DNA of 64,000 nt from Amaurobius ferox (Eukaryota; Arthropoda; Arachnida; Araneae; Amaurobiidae): assembly GCA_951213105.1 (NCBI GenBank), contig OX578134.1, forward strand, positions 143,570,152-143,634,151, read 5' to 3'. Below the pieces are notes generated by a model. It was given only the letters and a program-made list of their open reading frames with translations, ran no database searches and was not told the DNA's origin. Made by a program: the position numbers and the translations under genes. Shown piece by piece: positions 23,436-38,800 of the stretch; position 1 is the stretch's first letter; each line of letters opens with the position of its first letter.

Positions 23436-24552
23436 GTTTGCTCGTCATCGTCCCATTTTCTGAAGCTGCATCCTATTTCCGTGCAGAGCGAGCCGGTGCA
23501 CCCGCCGGTGCACCCGTCGGTACACCCGCACATTACCCTAATTCCCCGGCGGTTGTGCTGCCTGATATATGCGCTCAACCCTTATTCGCTAACAGTTGCT
23601 TTTTCTAAAATCTGACCCCAAGTCAGTAGCTGTCACTCAAAAATAGTGATTTTAGCAAAAATGTCCTCGTCTGCTATGTTGGAATCAGAATTTGGAATCT
23701 CTAATTTTCGTAAAATATGCTTGTATATAAATAACTCAGTTCGTAAAATATGGTTGCTTATCATTACATAATTTCTGTTTTAAGCTAATTTTGCTATTAT
23801 GATATATGTTATTATATATATATTATTGTTTTTGATCGTTGATAATTTAATCGTCCATAAATAAGGGTTATAACACTCGTTTGCAGTAACGCTGCCACTT
23901 GTGATGATTTACCAATCTTAAGGCCGCTAATGTCTGTGGAGAAGAAAGATTGATCACTTTTACTTTATTTGTATTAAAATGTATTCTAGGAATAGAAACA
24001 TTTATTGACTTGCATTTATTACTTTTATGAGACTTGCTTACTAGAAGTTCGGTTAAACTTACATCAGTTATGCAATAGCAGAGAACGAAATTATATCAAC
24101 TATTGTTTAATTTTGCTGCAGCGTTTACAAAAGATAATGAATTCATTTAATTCATTATAGTCTCTGGCGTTTACCATGCTGGTTCCTTTTTATTGGAAGT
24201 CAATGTTTTGGTTTAATATTAATATTCACCACTGTACCTGTGTTACTTTTATTTCTGCCAGACTATTCGTATCTATTAGTATTTTATAGTTAAACAAAAC
24301 GCATATAATGCCAAAAGTGAAGGTCACAAAAATTCCATCAGCCGTATCTTCCAGCTACATTACGAGATTAAAAGTTAACGTAACACGCAAGTTATCACGT
24401 AGCAAATTCCAAAGAATTCTTCCTGCACGCGAATTAATGTGCAGTTAAACAGCAATTCTCCTTAAGGCCTAGTTTAAGGAAAGCGCAGACATAATGACTA
24501 CAATAATGCTTCCCCTGCGAAATGTTTTAAGAGACAGCGGTCACGATCATTA

Positions 24553-24750
24553 ATGGTCCGGATTTCTGGAAAATCTTGTTTTAAACTTCGTTTTACACCG
24601 GCAGCACATAATTTGCGAAATGTCTGTTGGAACTCTTTATTTTCTTACCAATGCTTCCTGGTTCGCTTTATTACCAAGGTACCATTAAGATATACAGGAA
24701 TTAACGGTGATAGCAGATGGTGTAAATTAATAAATGTTTTTGTGAGGTAA
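24553..24750 (+). other. 65-codon frame shared by units A, C and D
   Basis: The frame begins MVRISGKSCFKLRF; counterparts are at 37010-37207 and 43156-43353. Copy B is cut inside it by the B/C junction. No domain is recognisable, and similarity tracks that of the whole unit, so a coding role is not supported. Confidence 0.15.
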
Positions 24751-26120
24751 TGAATGGTATGTAAAACAAAGTTTTGCGAATTTATAGCACAGAATAAAGA
24801 TTTTAACTTTGACTTAGAAAGTCCAGTAAATGTATTACTATACTGGAAAATATTACCGGCGTTAACCCCAAATAAACGCCCCATACGTAAATTATACAGT
24901 TATGCTCCAAATGCGATATTTGACACTCCCTAATAATTACAGCACATTTATAAAGTAAAATACAACATTACATTCATATCTGTATAGCCCATCGAGATAA
25001 AATAAAGGGTTTATATTTCATGTTGGGGGCGTCGCCACGATATGATGCAATTGTATTGTCATGAGATTTTAATGCCTGAAGAGAATAAATGGTAAAATGT
25101 ATTGAGATCCTGGAGTTAAGGATGACACCATCCCTTTACCTCTATTATTTAGCTGAATAGAAAAGTTAATATTGAAAGGTCTTCCCAATTTAAAAATCAG
25201 AATTTGATAATTTAAACCACGGAGTTAGACAGCCTTACTTCTTCTTTTATCTCAAAATTCATATTTTAAACAATGGAATGAATGCACACTTGATTTATAG
25301 ATAGATTAGTTTGGGCTGAATTGTATGGCCCATGAAGTTAGAAAGTTAGTCCCATTTATCTCCATGGTACGACCAGTAATTGGAAACTTAAAATAAAAAT
25401 ATTTAACTTGATTTAACTGGGTTAAATTAAACTTGATAAATTCGTTGTTAGAAAGTCTAAGGGAGCGTAGATAATTTACATTATGTCAGCGGGTGGTATA
25501 GTATGTGTGTTTTGATAGTGACTCGTATAAATATAATAATAATGAAAGTGAGTGGTGTATTGTGTTCGCGTGGTGTATGGTAAGCGCGGAGTGAATGGGA
25601 GGAAATCTTTTGAAACTTTATGAATAGCGGATCTATGATAATCTTTTGCCACTTTATCCCGTCTTATGGCGGGATTGTCCTTCCAGTTGGTAATAATTAG
25701 GAACGCCATTTATCATATTTGAGGCAACCAATGTTTTAATGTCAGAAAAGCACCAAATATCCTTGAATAAAGGAATTTAATAAATGTGGTAACAATATTA
25801 TAGATATGGATATATAATAACATATTGGCAGTTGAAACTGGAATTACATTGTTGAGTAGTTCGAATGTCTTGGACTTGGGGTAACTTTTTATTCACAGAT
25901 ATGCAGAAATGTGCTTTTGAAATTATTTCATAACGTTTATTTGGCAATCATGTTCTTAAAGGGCTTTCATTAACTGCATGATTATTAACATTTATATATT
26001 TTTGAAAAGTTGTTTAAACATGTACAAGACGAACATATTTTATGTTATTTTAAATTATCTTTGCTAAAATGCAATAGTTTATATAATGTATGATCCAAAT
26101 TATTTATTTAGAATGCCTTA

Positions 26121-26183
26121 GATCATACTCTGTCTGCATCATACTCTGATCATACTGTGATCATACTCTGTGTCTGTCCCATG
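26121..26183 (+). repeat. catactctg minisatellite in the tandem unit
   Basis: Four near-copies of atcatactctg with short linkers, ending tgtctgtcccatg. Counterparts lie at 38580-38641 and 44716-44800; the last has an extra tctgtgtctgtcccatg. Confidence 0.85.
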
Positions 26184-26629
26184 AGAATATTGTTGTATCT
26201 GGATTTTATGTATTAAAAGTTCCTATTTGACATAAATTTAGTCTTTTTTCCGTGACAGACAATGTATTCTATTGCACATTATTCCAAAACTTCGTCAAAT
26301 ATAATTTGTTTTAATGAAATTATGGTGAATAGATTTATCACTTAAATATATCGAAACAGCATATATGTAATTATGATTTATATGTATTTCTATTTTTCAG
26401 TTACGACGTTAAGATGCAGTTATAAAATTCTTATATGTTATACTTGAAGAAATATACGACACACTTTAAATTTTGATATTTGTGCAAAGTCGCATATTTT
26501 ATTTATTCACGATTTAACACTACAGTGCTAAAGTGTTACGGGAAAATATACACGAAATCCTTTATTCATCGATAAAAATACATCTTGAAATACATGAAAT
26601 AGATTTCAAAAATTTGTCACAGAGAATAA

Positions 26630-26945
26630 GATGGAATCTCCTACCCAAATGCGAAATTATCCATCATTTAATGTTAACCCCATAAACTATGATGCCAGAA
26701 TGAACGCTGTAATCACTGCCACTACACGATGTCCTTATACAATGAGAACACACTCGTTAGCATTTCGTGTTTAACTCGCATGTAACTCAGGAATTTGCAC
26801 CAACATATTTTAAACACCGAATTACTAATTAGTAAGATTTCCGAAATATTTCCCAAATGTTTCACGGTTATTATTATCGTTAAATATTTTGAATTTTAAC
26901 TTTAATTACTTGAACAAAATTTATAGTTTGAACATGTATGTTCAG
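26630..26945 (+). repeat. Single satellite-like monomer in copy A
   Basis: It aligns with the 423-bp satellite at 50-56 kb through actacacgatgt, acaatgagaa, ctaattagtaa and gaaatattt in the same order. Counterparts lie in copies C and D. Here it is a lone, diverged monomer followed about 465 bp later by the left end of an H element. Confidence 0.75.
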
Positions 26946-27407
26946 ACAATGAGTATGTTTCATGTATAATGTTTATCCGAGTAAGTTCTTAACGGAAAAA
27001 TAAAATGTAGTGTGTGGTATAGTGTATCAAAATATTTTTCAGTTCAGAAAATATTTAATTATATCATAATACCCTGTCGGTGTAGGAGGATTCAATTCCA
27101 AATGTAATTTCATTATAAATATATTCAAGAAATAATTTCTGAAAAACAGTGCAATGCTTTTCTTGACGTTAATAGTAATTACATAAACATTTACATTACG
27201 GTAGTTTAAACATGCTTTATAATAAGGTTTGTTTATGGTACGCATTATTTATAGAGAAAGAAAATTTTATACACAAACATTTGTATTGATCAGCAATGAA
27301 TATTCACATTTTTATAGACTCATGCTTTAGTTGTATAGAGCAAAGAATTTGGACCACCTGAACTAACAAGATAAGATCCCTAGTTAAAAAGTCTTACTTG
27401 AGCAGCA

Positions 27408-28019
27408 TATGACAATCCTTACAGACATAAATTCATTCTCACTTCGTTTTACTTATAATTCATTAAATTGTGTTTAATAGCACAAAATAACACAGATATA
27501 TTTTTGAAATTGTACTAAATTTACAGTAGTTTTATTTTTTTGCTTTCATTTGGCTACCGGACAGGTATTCAAAGGCGACGTTGGAAAAATGTTAAAAACC
27601 CAAAATAACTCAAAAACCGTTACTACTAGAGATATGGAATTGGCTTTATTCTTTTGATTGTCAAAAATTACGTACAAAACATGCATTTATTTGTTGCATT
27701 TCAGCATGCGCAATCTCTTTACTTTAGATTTTCGTAATTTTTGCTGACCATTTTGCAAAACCGCAGCTTTTGTCCTTCAGAATCGCAGAATCGCATCAAA
27801 ATCTAATCAGCTCCCACACGTGATTTATCAACCAAATTTTGTGAAATTTATTAAATTAAATTTACAGCTAGAGTGGGTTCATCCTTTTTTTCAGGCTAGT
27901 CCGCGAAAAAAGGAAACATCTTCTCCTTAGAATCATACGAAAATCTTATCAGCACCAGAGTAACCGACAAATGACTTATCAATCGAATTTTGCGAAATTT
28001 GATCAATTAGTTTTTCAGC
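27408..28019 (-). mobile_element. Family H element, truncated at the unit junction
   Basis: The left end (gagcagcatatgac) corresponds to the right tail of H at 6.7 kb. The element then runs through both internal repeat units in reverse, and stops at tttcagc, where the next 8.44-kb unit begins. The microsatellite and the hairpin end are missing. Copy C has only the first 0.13 kb in place (39860-39987), and the rest is in the inverted block (40770-41263). Confidence 0.8.
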
Positions 28020-31000
28020 TAGAAGAATAATGTTGTAATTAAGTAGGGCATTGACGATTTATCTACAACTTTCACAAGCAGAAAGGGAATTTAAATTTAC
28101 AATTTAAAGGCAAACAATGTAATCAAGTATTCTTACACTAAACCATGTGCAGTCATATTCTCTCTGCCTACTTTTGAATAAGTAAGCGCAACGGTACAAT
28201 GGTAAGTTTTATCTCTCTAGTGTAATATCGCTTTTAATAGGTAATATACCATTTATTATACTATGGATTGCAGAAAATAAAGGTAAAGCATTTTCGAAAT
28301 TGATAATCTGTTATTGATAATCTAAAATTTCTGTGAACTGCATTTAAATAAATGTCTACATAATATATGCCTGTGTATATATGTTCGTGGGATGCAAATA
28401 TAGAAACTTAACAAATGCGAAAATCAACGTGACATTTTGTATATGGCACTTTTTTACATTGAGAAAAACACAATGACAAGATATTAATTTTTTGTATATT
28501 TCATTAGTACAACGAACGTTTTATTTGAAATATAATACTTTCATACTATTTTTATGTAAAGACAAACAATATGAAAATTTCCCGAAACAATGATTTTTAC
28601 GACATTTTATACGAGACACATAGTTTATACAAAAATTGCTGTATATAAATATGTAAGTTCAGATATTAATCTAATTCAACTAATCGTATTCACGAATCTT
28701 GTGTTACATTTATAAAAATACATTTTAAAATGATTTTTAGGAAAATTAAAATATAGTTTCTGAACGAAATCTTATAGAAATACACAATGCTGACTATCTT
28801 TACGGTAAAAATATTTTCATTTCTCAACTGACTATTCAATAGAGTTGGTGATAAATAAACATCATATAATGTCAATATGCTATATATGAATGATTTGGAA
28901 CTAATCTGGATCATTCATTTTCTACGCCGGAGACAAGACAATATTCATTCACTTATAATTTGAACCGTTATAAATAGCGCTATGTTAAACAAAGATACGT
29001 GGGTCATATATCTATGAATTCATCAATATTATTATGTTGATTACGATTGAATATGATAGATTATTGCTTTAACAACATTATTAAACAAAGGAACGTTAAT
29101 AATGTGGGTCAAATTTTCAACTACAGAGAAAATTGGGGTGTGTTGACTAGCTTTGAATTTTTTGCAATTGTTTAATATTTTCCTGTTTAAACATTGTTGG
29201 GAAATTTAGACCATCTGGTAGGTAAACATCTTAGGTTTAGGCCCATAGAAAAATTTTGTTTGAAATATTGTCATCAATACTATAACACTTAACTTTTGGC
29301 TGTAGATCTGTCTTTCCAGCTGCACATAATTCATGCCTGCTCAACTAACTTAAGTTTTTAAAAATTAAACTTAAAATTGAATTAACTTTTAAATTTAAAT
29401 TTAAAAAACTCTAATTACGCAAATGTATTTACACACCTTATCAACATATCTGGCTAACCTAATGTATAGTACCAAGTCAAGAACTATAACCGCAAGACTC
29501 ATTGAACATCAAACAATTTTCTTCAAGAATCCATGAAGTACTTTTATAAAATCGATAATCGTAGTTGATTCCTTGGGTGTCTGCTACCATCTATGTTTCT
29601 TTTGTTTCCTGTGTTTATTTTTTAACCCGTCATTCTTTTTACTTCTGGGCATGCTGTTTTGATTTAGTATTTTCTTCTTGCAATTTTTCATTAATGCGTA
29701 GAAACAACAGTTACCTCTTGTTTCTGCATTTTAGGAGAATGTGAAGAATGAGGGTATAATTTTCAGCTGAGCCGCTTAAAAGATTGTACAAGCTCTAATT
29801 TGAGAACGAACACTCGAGTAGATATCTAACTTCGCAGATCGATTTCATTATATAATATTTGTATTTTTATTGACGTCCATTCTCAAACACCATACGTTTA
29901 ACATATCATGTATTCTTCAGAAACCATCGATAATCGTCTAGTCCCATAAACGTGATGACTATCCCCTTTTTATCTGAAACCTTTGTGACCGAGACAAATC
30001 TGCCAGTAGTCTTGAATGTACAACTTGTTGGTGAAGCATTCTTCTCACAGCAGATTAATTATTTTATTGAAACATTTCTTGAGTATGAGATGAGATTTTG
30101 TTGGTATTTTACTCTGCCTTATAGATTAATACAAATACTATATACTTTACGTGTTAATGCACATTTTTAACATTCTAATTGTCTTTGCAATACGTATTAC
30201 TCATTTTGGAATTGATTCAGTAACAGTACATGTGACATTCATCAGTCTTGCTACTACGTTTTAGGCTTATTTCTGAACATTCTACAGTTCCCAATCTTAA
30301 ATAATAAAATAAATTATGAATTTGTAGAAAATAACACTTCAAGAACTCCACACATCCGTTATGTCCGGCCAATCAAACGACTACTGAAAACCCTTGGGTC
30401 AGTTGAGTGGTCTGATTCATTAATACATCCGTTATGTATTTAGTTTTTTATGAAATTTAGTTGAAAATATTACTAATTATCAGGTCCCTCATGCATTTTA
30501 TGGTGTTCAAGAATTATAAAAGTTGCTACATTTTTACTTTGGTCACACTATTTTTTTTTTGTCATTTAACGTTCTTAGTCAGCAGATACGCTTATTAAAG
30601 ATCTGATTTCTTGAAAAATTACGCTTTAAATTTTATTTTAACCTTCCAAAATATAATTTGTCCAATATGCCGTATAAAACTTATTTTCTGAAGACAGGTT
30701 TTTAGTGTTTAAACGGTATCGCTATATATTGATATTTGGAGTTTCAGAAGGTGGGCAGAGGTAATGTTCGTTTTCATCAGCTAATGGATGAAAGGGTAGG
30801 AGATTTAAAAATGGAAACACGCTTCTAAACTCATAAATTTGCTCCTAAACTTGATGTTTACATTCTATTGCACGCTGTATTTATATCAAGATTTTGTATT
30901 AATGTATTTTATTTTTGTACATTTTAAAGTTAAGTAAATACATTTGTTTTAGTCATTTCTATTAATTCCTTATAGGGCTACAGAATTATCGTAAGTTGCA

Positions 31001-32001
31001 CATCTGGGTACAATTTCAGAAAATTCAGAATGCGTAATGACGTCTCCCGTCAAGCGTTATTTTTAGACCAATACTACGATTAATATTAATAAAATTTGGA
31101 CTGAAACTCAAAAACAGGATGATAGTGGCCGAATCGAATTTGACTTAATCTCCCGACCTTGTTTAATGGCAAAGAAATAGACAATAGTCGACCAACAATA
31201 GTATCTTAGATCTTTGAGTGATCAACTTCCACCCTATCGCAGCTACTTTCAAAAGCAGAGTATTTAGATCCTCAAGTTTTTTACATTATTGCTTATTTTG
31301 AAGCGTAATCAACCGTTGCAGTGGTGTTTGGTCCATTTTTTTGTTGTCAAGATTGCTTGACTTACCCGAAGGTGCAAGCTACTCTTTTGGAAGGTAGGTA
31401 CAGTGCCACCCAATTTGGATCAAAACCCAGTGTGGGCGACAACTACAAGATACGCGCCCTTCTTCCCTTGTCACCAACCTCTTGGAAGGACTTTTGGACC
31501 CATATATTTAACGCACCGGTATTCCCTGTAAATACGGGGGTAGTTTAGGGAGAGCCGGGAATCGAACTATGGGTCTCTGAGTGCAATCCCCGTGCCTTAA
31601 CACCACTGGGTTATTTTGCAAGGAGATGTTTGCTCGTCATCTTCCCATTTTCTGAAGCTGCATTCGACTTCCGTGCAGAGCGAGCCGGTGCCCCCGCCGG
31701 TGCACCCGTCGGTACACCCGCACATTACCCCAATTCCCCGGCGGTTGTGCTGCCTGATATATGCCCTCAACCCTTATTCGCTAACAGTTGCTTTTTCTAA
31801 AATCTGACCTCAATTCAGTAGCTGTCACTCAAAAATAGTGATATTAGCAAAAATGTCCTCGTCTGCTATGTTGGAATCAGAATTTGGAATCTCTAATTTT
31901 CGTAAAATATGCTTGTATATAAATAACTCAGTTCGTAAAATATGGTTGCTTATCATTACATAATTTCTGTTTTAAACTATTTTTGCTGTTATGATATATA
32001 T

Positions 32002-32055
<54 letters not shown>

Positions 32056-32807
32056 TTTGTACCATTTATGATCGTTGATAATTTAATCGTCCATAAATAA
32101 GGGTTCTAACACTCGTTTGCAGTAACCCAGCCACTTGTGATGATTTACAAATCTTAAGGCCGCTAAAGTCTGTGAAGAAGAGGGATTGACCACTTTTACT
32201 TTATTAGTATTAAAATGTATTCTTGGAATAGAAACATTTATTGACTTGCATTTATTACTTTTATGAGACTTGCTTACTAGAAGTTCGGTTAAACTTACAT
32301 CAGTCATGCAATAAGAGCAAACGAAATTATATCTACAATTGTTGAATTTTGCTGCAGCGTTTACAAAAGATAATGAATTCATTTAATTCATTATAATCTC
32401 TGGCGTTTAGCATGCTGGTTCCTTTTTATTGGACATCAATGTTTTGGTTTTTTTATTAATATTCACCACTGTACCTGTGTTAATTATATTTCTGCCAGAC
32501 TATTCGTATCCATTAGTATTTTATAGTTAAACAAAACGCCAAAAGTTAAGGTCACAAAAATTCCATCAGTCGTATCTTCCAGCTACATTACGAGATTAAA
32601 AGTTAACGTACCACGCAGGTTATCACGTAGCAAATTCCAAGGAATTCTTCCCGCACACGAATTAATGTGCAGTTAAACAGCAATTCTCCTTAAGGCCTAG
32701 TTTACGGAAAGCGCAGACATAATGACTACAATATTGCTTCCCCTGCGAAATGTTTTAAGAGACAGCGGTCACGATCATTAATGGTCCGGATTTCAGGAAA
32801 ATCTTGT
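28020..32807 (+). repeat. 8.44-kb tandem unit, copy B (3'-truncated)
   Basis: It matches copy A from 19583 to about 24577. A block of about 254 bp (A 22133-22386) is missing near 30566. A (TA)n tract has expanded at 32005-32051, where A has only a short tata stretch. At 32807/32808 the sequence jumps from an A-24577 equivalent to an A-20367 equivalent. Confidence 0.9.
31360..31626 (-). repeat. tRNA-derived SINE, in copy B
   Basis: This is the same element and position as in copy A, with scattered substitutions. A stop in the plus-strand frame shows that no protein is maintained here. Confidence 0.75.
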
Positions 32808-35612
32808 ACGGTAAAAATATTTTCATTTCTCAACTGACTATTCAATAGAGTTGGTGATATATAAACATCATATAATGTCAATATTCTATATATGAATGAT
32901 TTGGAACTAATCTGGATCATTCATTTTCTACGCCGGAGACAAGACAAAATTCGATCACTTATAATTTGAACCGTTATAAATAGCGCTATGTTAAACAAAG
33001 ATACGTGGGTCATATATCTATGAATTTATCAATATTATTATGTTGATTACGATTGAATATGATAGATTATTGCTTTAACAACATTATTAAACAAAGGAAC
33101 GTTAATAATGTGGGTAAAATTTTCAACTACAGAGAAAATCGGGGTGTGTTGACTAACTTTGAATTTTTTGCAATTGTTTAATATTTTCCTGTTTAAACAT
33201 TGTTGGGAAATTTAGACCATCTGGTAGGTAAACATCTTAGGTTTAGGCCCATAGAAAAATTTTGTTTGAAATATTGTCATCAATACTATAACACTTAACT
33301 TTTGGCTGTAGATCTGTCTTTCCAGCTGCACATAATTCATGCCTGCTCAACTAACTTAAGTTTTTAAAAATTAAACTTAAAATTGAATTAACTTTTAAAT
33401 TTAAATTTAAAAAACTCTAATTACGCAAATGTATTTACACACCTTATCAACATATCTGGCTAACCTAATGTATAGTACCAAGTCAAGAACTATAACCGCA
33501 AGACTCATTGAACATCAAACAATTTTCTTCAAGAATCCATGAAGTACTTTTATAAAATCGATAATCGTAGTTGATTCCTTGGGTGTCTGCTACCATCTAT
33601 GTTTCTTTTGTTTCCTGTGTTTATTTTTTAACCCGTCATTCTTTTTACTTCTGGGCATGCTGTTTTGATTTAGTATTTTCTTCTTGCAATTTTTCATTAA
33701 TGCGTAGAAACAACAGTTACCTCTTGTTTCTGCATTTTAGGAGAATGTGAAGAATGAGAGTATAATTTTCAGCTGAGCCGCTTAAAAGATTGTACAAGCT
33801 CTAATTTGAGAACGAACCCTCGAGTAGATATCTAACTTCGCAGATCGATTTCATTATATAATATTTGTATTTTTATTGACGTCCATTCTCAAACACCATA
33901 CGTTTAACATATCATGTATTCTTCAGAAACCATCGATAATCGTCTAGTCCCATAAACGTGATGACTATCCCCTTTTTATCTGAAACCTTTGTGACCCAGA
34001 CAAATCTGCCAGTAGTCTTGAATGTACAACTTGTTGGTGAAGCATTCTTCTCACAGCAGATTAATTATTTTATTGAAACATTTCTTGAGTATGAGATGAG
34101 ATTTTGTTGGTATTTTACTCTGCCTTATAGATTAATACAAAGACTATATACTTTACGTGTTAATGCACATTTTTAACATTCTAATTGTTTTTGAAATACG
34201 TATTACTCATTTTGGAATTTATTCAGTAACAGTACATGTGACATTCATCAGTCTTGCTACTACGTTTTAGGCTTATTTCTGAACATTCTACAGTTCCCAA
34301 TCTTAAATAATAAAATAAATTATGAATTTGTAGAAAATAACACTTCAAGAACTCCACACATCCGTTATGTCCGGCCAATCAAACGACTACTGAAAACCCT
34401 TGGGTCAGTTGAGTGGTCTGATTCATTAATACATCCGTTATGTATTTAGTTTTTTATGAAATTTAGTTGAAAATATTACTAATTATCAGGTCCCTCATGC
34501 ATTTTATGGTGTTCAAGAATTATAAAAGTTGCTACATTTTTACTTTGGTCACATTATTTTTTTTTGTCATTTAACTACGACATTTCAGATATGCACCTCA
34601 TTTAAAAATGTATACACAGAAAACTATTCATTCCTTAATTTTGTAAGGCAAAATATAATATCGAGTGATATGTTAACAAATATGTTACCACCAACTAAAT
34701 TTTAAAGAATATTAACCGCAAGCCGAGCAATATGCAATTAAATAACAATTCCATTCAAACAACTTTATGGCAAATTACAGCATAACGACAACCGATAATG
34801 TTCACTTTTACCTCTACGTAGCACGTTCTTAGTCAGCAGATACGCTTATTAAAGATCTGATTTCTTGAAAAATTACGCTTTAAATTTCATTTTAACCTTC
34901 CAAAATATAATTTGTCCAATATGCCGTATAAAACTTATTTTCTGAAGACAGGTTTTTAATGTTTAAACGGTATCGCTATATATTGATATTTGGAGTTTCA
35001 GAAGGTGGGCAGAGGTAATGTTCGTTTTCATCAGCTAATGGATGAAAGGGTAGGAGATTTAAAAATGGAAACACGCTTCTAAACTCATAAATTTGCTCCT
35101 AAACTTGGTGTTTACATTCTATTGCACGCTGTATTTATATCAAGATTTTGTATTAATGTATTTTATTTTTGTACATTTTAAAGTTATGTAAATATATTTG
35201 TTTTAGTCATTTCTATTAATTCCTTACAGGGCTACAGAATTATAGTAAGTTGCACATCTGGGTACAATTTCAGGAAGTTCAGAATGCGTAATGACGGCTC
35301 CCGTCAAGCGTTATTTTTAGACCAATACTACGATTAATATTAATAAAATTTGGACTGAAACTCAAAAACAGGGTGATAGTGGCCGAATCGAATTTGAATT
35401 AATCTCCCGACCTTGTTTAATGGCAAAGAAATAGCCAATAGTCGACCAAAAATAGTATCTCAGATCTTTGAGTGATCAACTTCCACCTTATCGCAGCTAC
35501 TTTCAAAAGCAGAATATTTAGATCCTCAAGTTTCTTACATTCTTGCTTATTTTGAAGCGTCATCAACCGTTGCAGTGGTGTTTGGTCCATTTTTTTGTTG
35601 GCAAGATTGCTT

Positions 35613-35880
35613 GACCTACCCGAAGGTGCAATCTACTCTTTTGGAAGGTAGGTACAGTGCCACCCAATTTGGATCAAAACCCAGTATGGGCGACAACTAC
35701 AAGATACGCGCCCTTCTTCCCTTGTCACCAACCTCCTAGAAGGACTTTCGGACCCATATATGTAACGCACCGGTATTCCCTGTAAATACGGGGGTAGTTT
35801 TGGGAGAGCCGGGAATCGAACTATGTTTCTCTGAGTGCAATCCCCGTGCCTTAACACCACTGGGTTATCTCGTAAGGAGA
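35613..35880 (-). repeat. tRNA-derived SINE, in copy C
   Basis: Orthologous position to the copy-A SINE. A and B boxes are still recognisable, with substitutions near the 5' end (tatctcgtaagg). Confidence 0.75.
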
Positions 35881-38800
35881 TGCTTGCTCGTCATCTTCCC
35901 ATTTTCTGAAGCTGCATCCGACTTCCGTGCAGAGCGAGCCGGTGCACCCGCCGGTGCACCCGCCGGTACACCCGCACATTACCCTAATTCCCCGGCGGTT
36001 GTGCTGCCTGATATATGCGCTCAACCCTTATTCGCTAACAGTTGCTTTTTCTAAAATTTGACCTCAAGTCAGTAGCTGTCACTCAAAAATATTGATTTTA
36101 GCAAAAATGTTCTCGTCTGCTATGTTGGAATCAGAATTTGGAATCTCTAATTTTCGTAAAATATGCTTGTATATAAATAACTCAGTTCGTAAAATATGGT
36201 TGCTTATCATTACATAATTTCTGCTTTAAACTATTTTTGCTATTATGATATATATTATTATATATATATTATTGTTTTTGTACCATTTATGATCTTTGAT
36301 AATTTAATCGCCCATAAATAAGGGTTATAACACTCGTTTGCAGTAACGCTGCCACTTGTGATGATTTACCAATCTTAAGGCCGCTAAAGTCTGTGAAGAA
36401 GAGAGATTGACCACTTTTACTTTATTAGTATTAAAATGTATTCGAGTAATAGAAACATTTATTGACTTGCATTTATTACTTTTATGAGACTTGCTTACTA
36501 GAAGTTCGGATAAACTTACATCAGTTATGCAATAGAAGCGAACGAAATTATATCTACTATTGTTTAATTTTGCTGCAGCGTTTACAAAAGATAATGAATT
36601 CATTTAATTCATTATAGTCTCTGGCGTTTACCATGCTGGTTCCTTTTTATTGGAAGTCAATGTTTTGGTTTAATATTAATATTCACCACTGTACCTGTGT
36701 TACTTTTATTTCTGCCAGACAATTCGTATCCATTAGTATTTTATAGTTAAACAAAACGCATATAATACCAAAAGTGAAGGTCACAAAAATTCCATCAGCC
36801 GTATCTTCCAGCTACATTACGAGATTAAAAGTTAACGTAACACGCAGGTTATCACGTAGCAAATTCCAAAGAATTCTTCCTGCACACGAATTAATGTGCA
36901 GTTAAACAGCAATTCTCCTTAAGGCCTAGTTTACGGAAAGCGCAGACATAATGACTACAATAATGCTTCCCTTGCGAAATGTTTTAAGAGACAGCGGTCA
37001 CGATCATTAATGGTCCGGATTTCTGGAAAATCTTGTTTTAAACTTCGTTTTACACCGGCAGCACATAATTTGCGAAATGTCTGTTGGAACTCTTTATTTT
37101 CTTACCAATGCTTCCTGGTTCGCTTTATTACCAAGGTGCCATTAAGAGATACTGGGATTAACGGTGATAGCAGATGGTGTAAATTAATAAATGTTTTTGT
37201 GAGGTAATGAATGGTATGTAAAACAAAGTTTTGCGAATTTATAGCACAGAATAAAGATTTTAACTTTGACTTAGAAAGTCCAGTAAATGTATTACTATAC
37301 TGGAAAATATTGCCGGCATTAACCCAAATAAACGCCCCATACTTAAATTATACAGTTATGCTCCAAATGCGATATTTGACACTCCCTAATAATTACAGCA
37401 CCCTCATAAAGTAAAATACAACATTACATTCATATCTGTGTAGCCCATCGAGATGAAATAAAGGGTTTATATTTCAAGTTGGGGGCGTCGCCACGATATG
37501 ATGCAATTGTATTGTCATGAGATTTTAATGCCTGAAGAGAATAAATGGTAAAATGTATTGAGTTCCTAGAGTTAAGGATGACACCATCCCTTTACCTCCA
37601 TGATTTAGCTGAATAGAAAAGTTAATATTGAAAGGTCTTCCCAATTTAAAAATCAGAATTTGATAATTTAAACTACGGAGTTAGACAGCCTTACTTCCTC
37701 TTTTATCTCAAAATTCATATTTTAAACAATGGAATGAATGCACAATTGATTTATAGATAGATTAGTTTGGGCTGAAATGTATGGCCCATGAAGTTAGAAA
37801 GTTAGTCTTATTTATCTCCATGGTACGACCAGTAATTGGAAACTTAAAATAAAAATATTTAACTTGATTTAACTGGGTTAAATTAAACTTGATAAATTCG
37901 TTGTTAGAAAGTCTAAGGGAGCGTAGATTATTTACGTTATGTCAGCGGGTGGTATAGTAAGTGTGTTTTGATAGTGACTCGTATAAATATAATAATAATG
38001 AAATTGAGTGGTGTATGGTGTTCGCGTGGTGTATAGTAAGCGCGGAGTGAATGGGAGGAAATCTTTTGAAACTTTATGAATAGCGGATCTAAGATAATCT
38101 TTTGCCACTTTATCCCGTCTTATGGCGGGATTGTCCTTCCAGTTGGTAATAATTAGGAACGTCATTTATCATATTTGAGGCAACTAATGTTTTAATGTCA
38201 GAAAAGCACCAAATATCCTTGAATAAAGGAATTTAATAAATTTGGTAACAATATTATAGATATGGATATATAATAACATATTGGCAGTTGAAACTGGAAT
38301 TACATTGTTGATTAGTTCGAATGTCTTGGACTTGGGGTAACTTTTTATTCACAGATATGCAGAAATGTGCTTTTGAAATTATTTCATAACGTTTATTTGG
38401 CAATCATGTTCTTAAAGGGCTTTCATTAACTGCAAGATTAATAACATTTATATATTTTTGAAAAGTTGTTTAAACATGTACAAGACGAACATATTTGATG
38501 ATGTTATTTTAAATTATCTTTGCTAAAATGCAATAGTTTATATAATGTACGATCCAAATTATTTATTTAGAATGCCTTAGATCATACTCTGTCTGCATCA
38601 TACTCTGATCATACTGTGATCATACTCTGTGTCTGTCCCATGAGAATATGGTTGTATCTGGATTTTATGTATTAAAAGTTCCTATTTGACATAAATTTAG
38701 TCTTTTTTCCATGACAGACGATGTATTCTATTGCACATTATTCCAAAACTTCGTCAAATATAATTTGTTTTAATGAGATTATGGTGAATAGATTTATCAC

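Larger units (their letters stand above)
19583..28019 (+). repeat. 8.44-kb tandem unit, copy A (complete)
   Basis: The sequence starting tagaagaataatg at 19583 restarts at 28020, an offset of 8437. Unit A contains, in order, A+T-rich sequence, a 58-bp truncated tail-module insertion, a SINE, several short frames conserved between copies, a catactctg minisatellite, a satellite-like monomer and part of an H element. No frame exceeds 147 codons, and the longest is a translation of the SINE. Copies differ by scattered substitutions and small indels, so they are separate genomic copies rather than one sequence assembled twice. Confidence 0.9.

Noticed and set aside
23165..23608. 147-codon frame, the longest in the window, repeated at 41758-42201
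   Set aside because: It lies on the strand opposite a tRNA-derived SINE and reads through A and B box complements. Copies B and C have stops or starts in different places.
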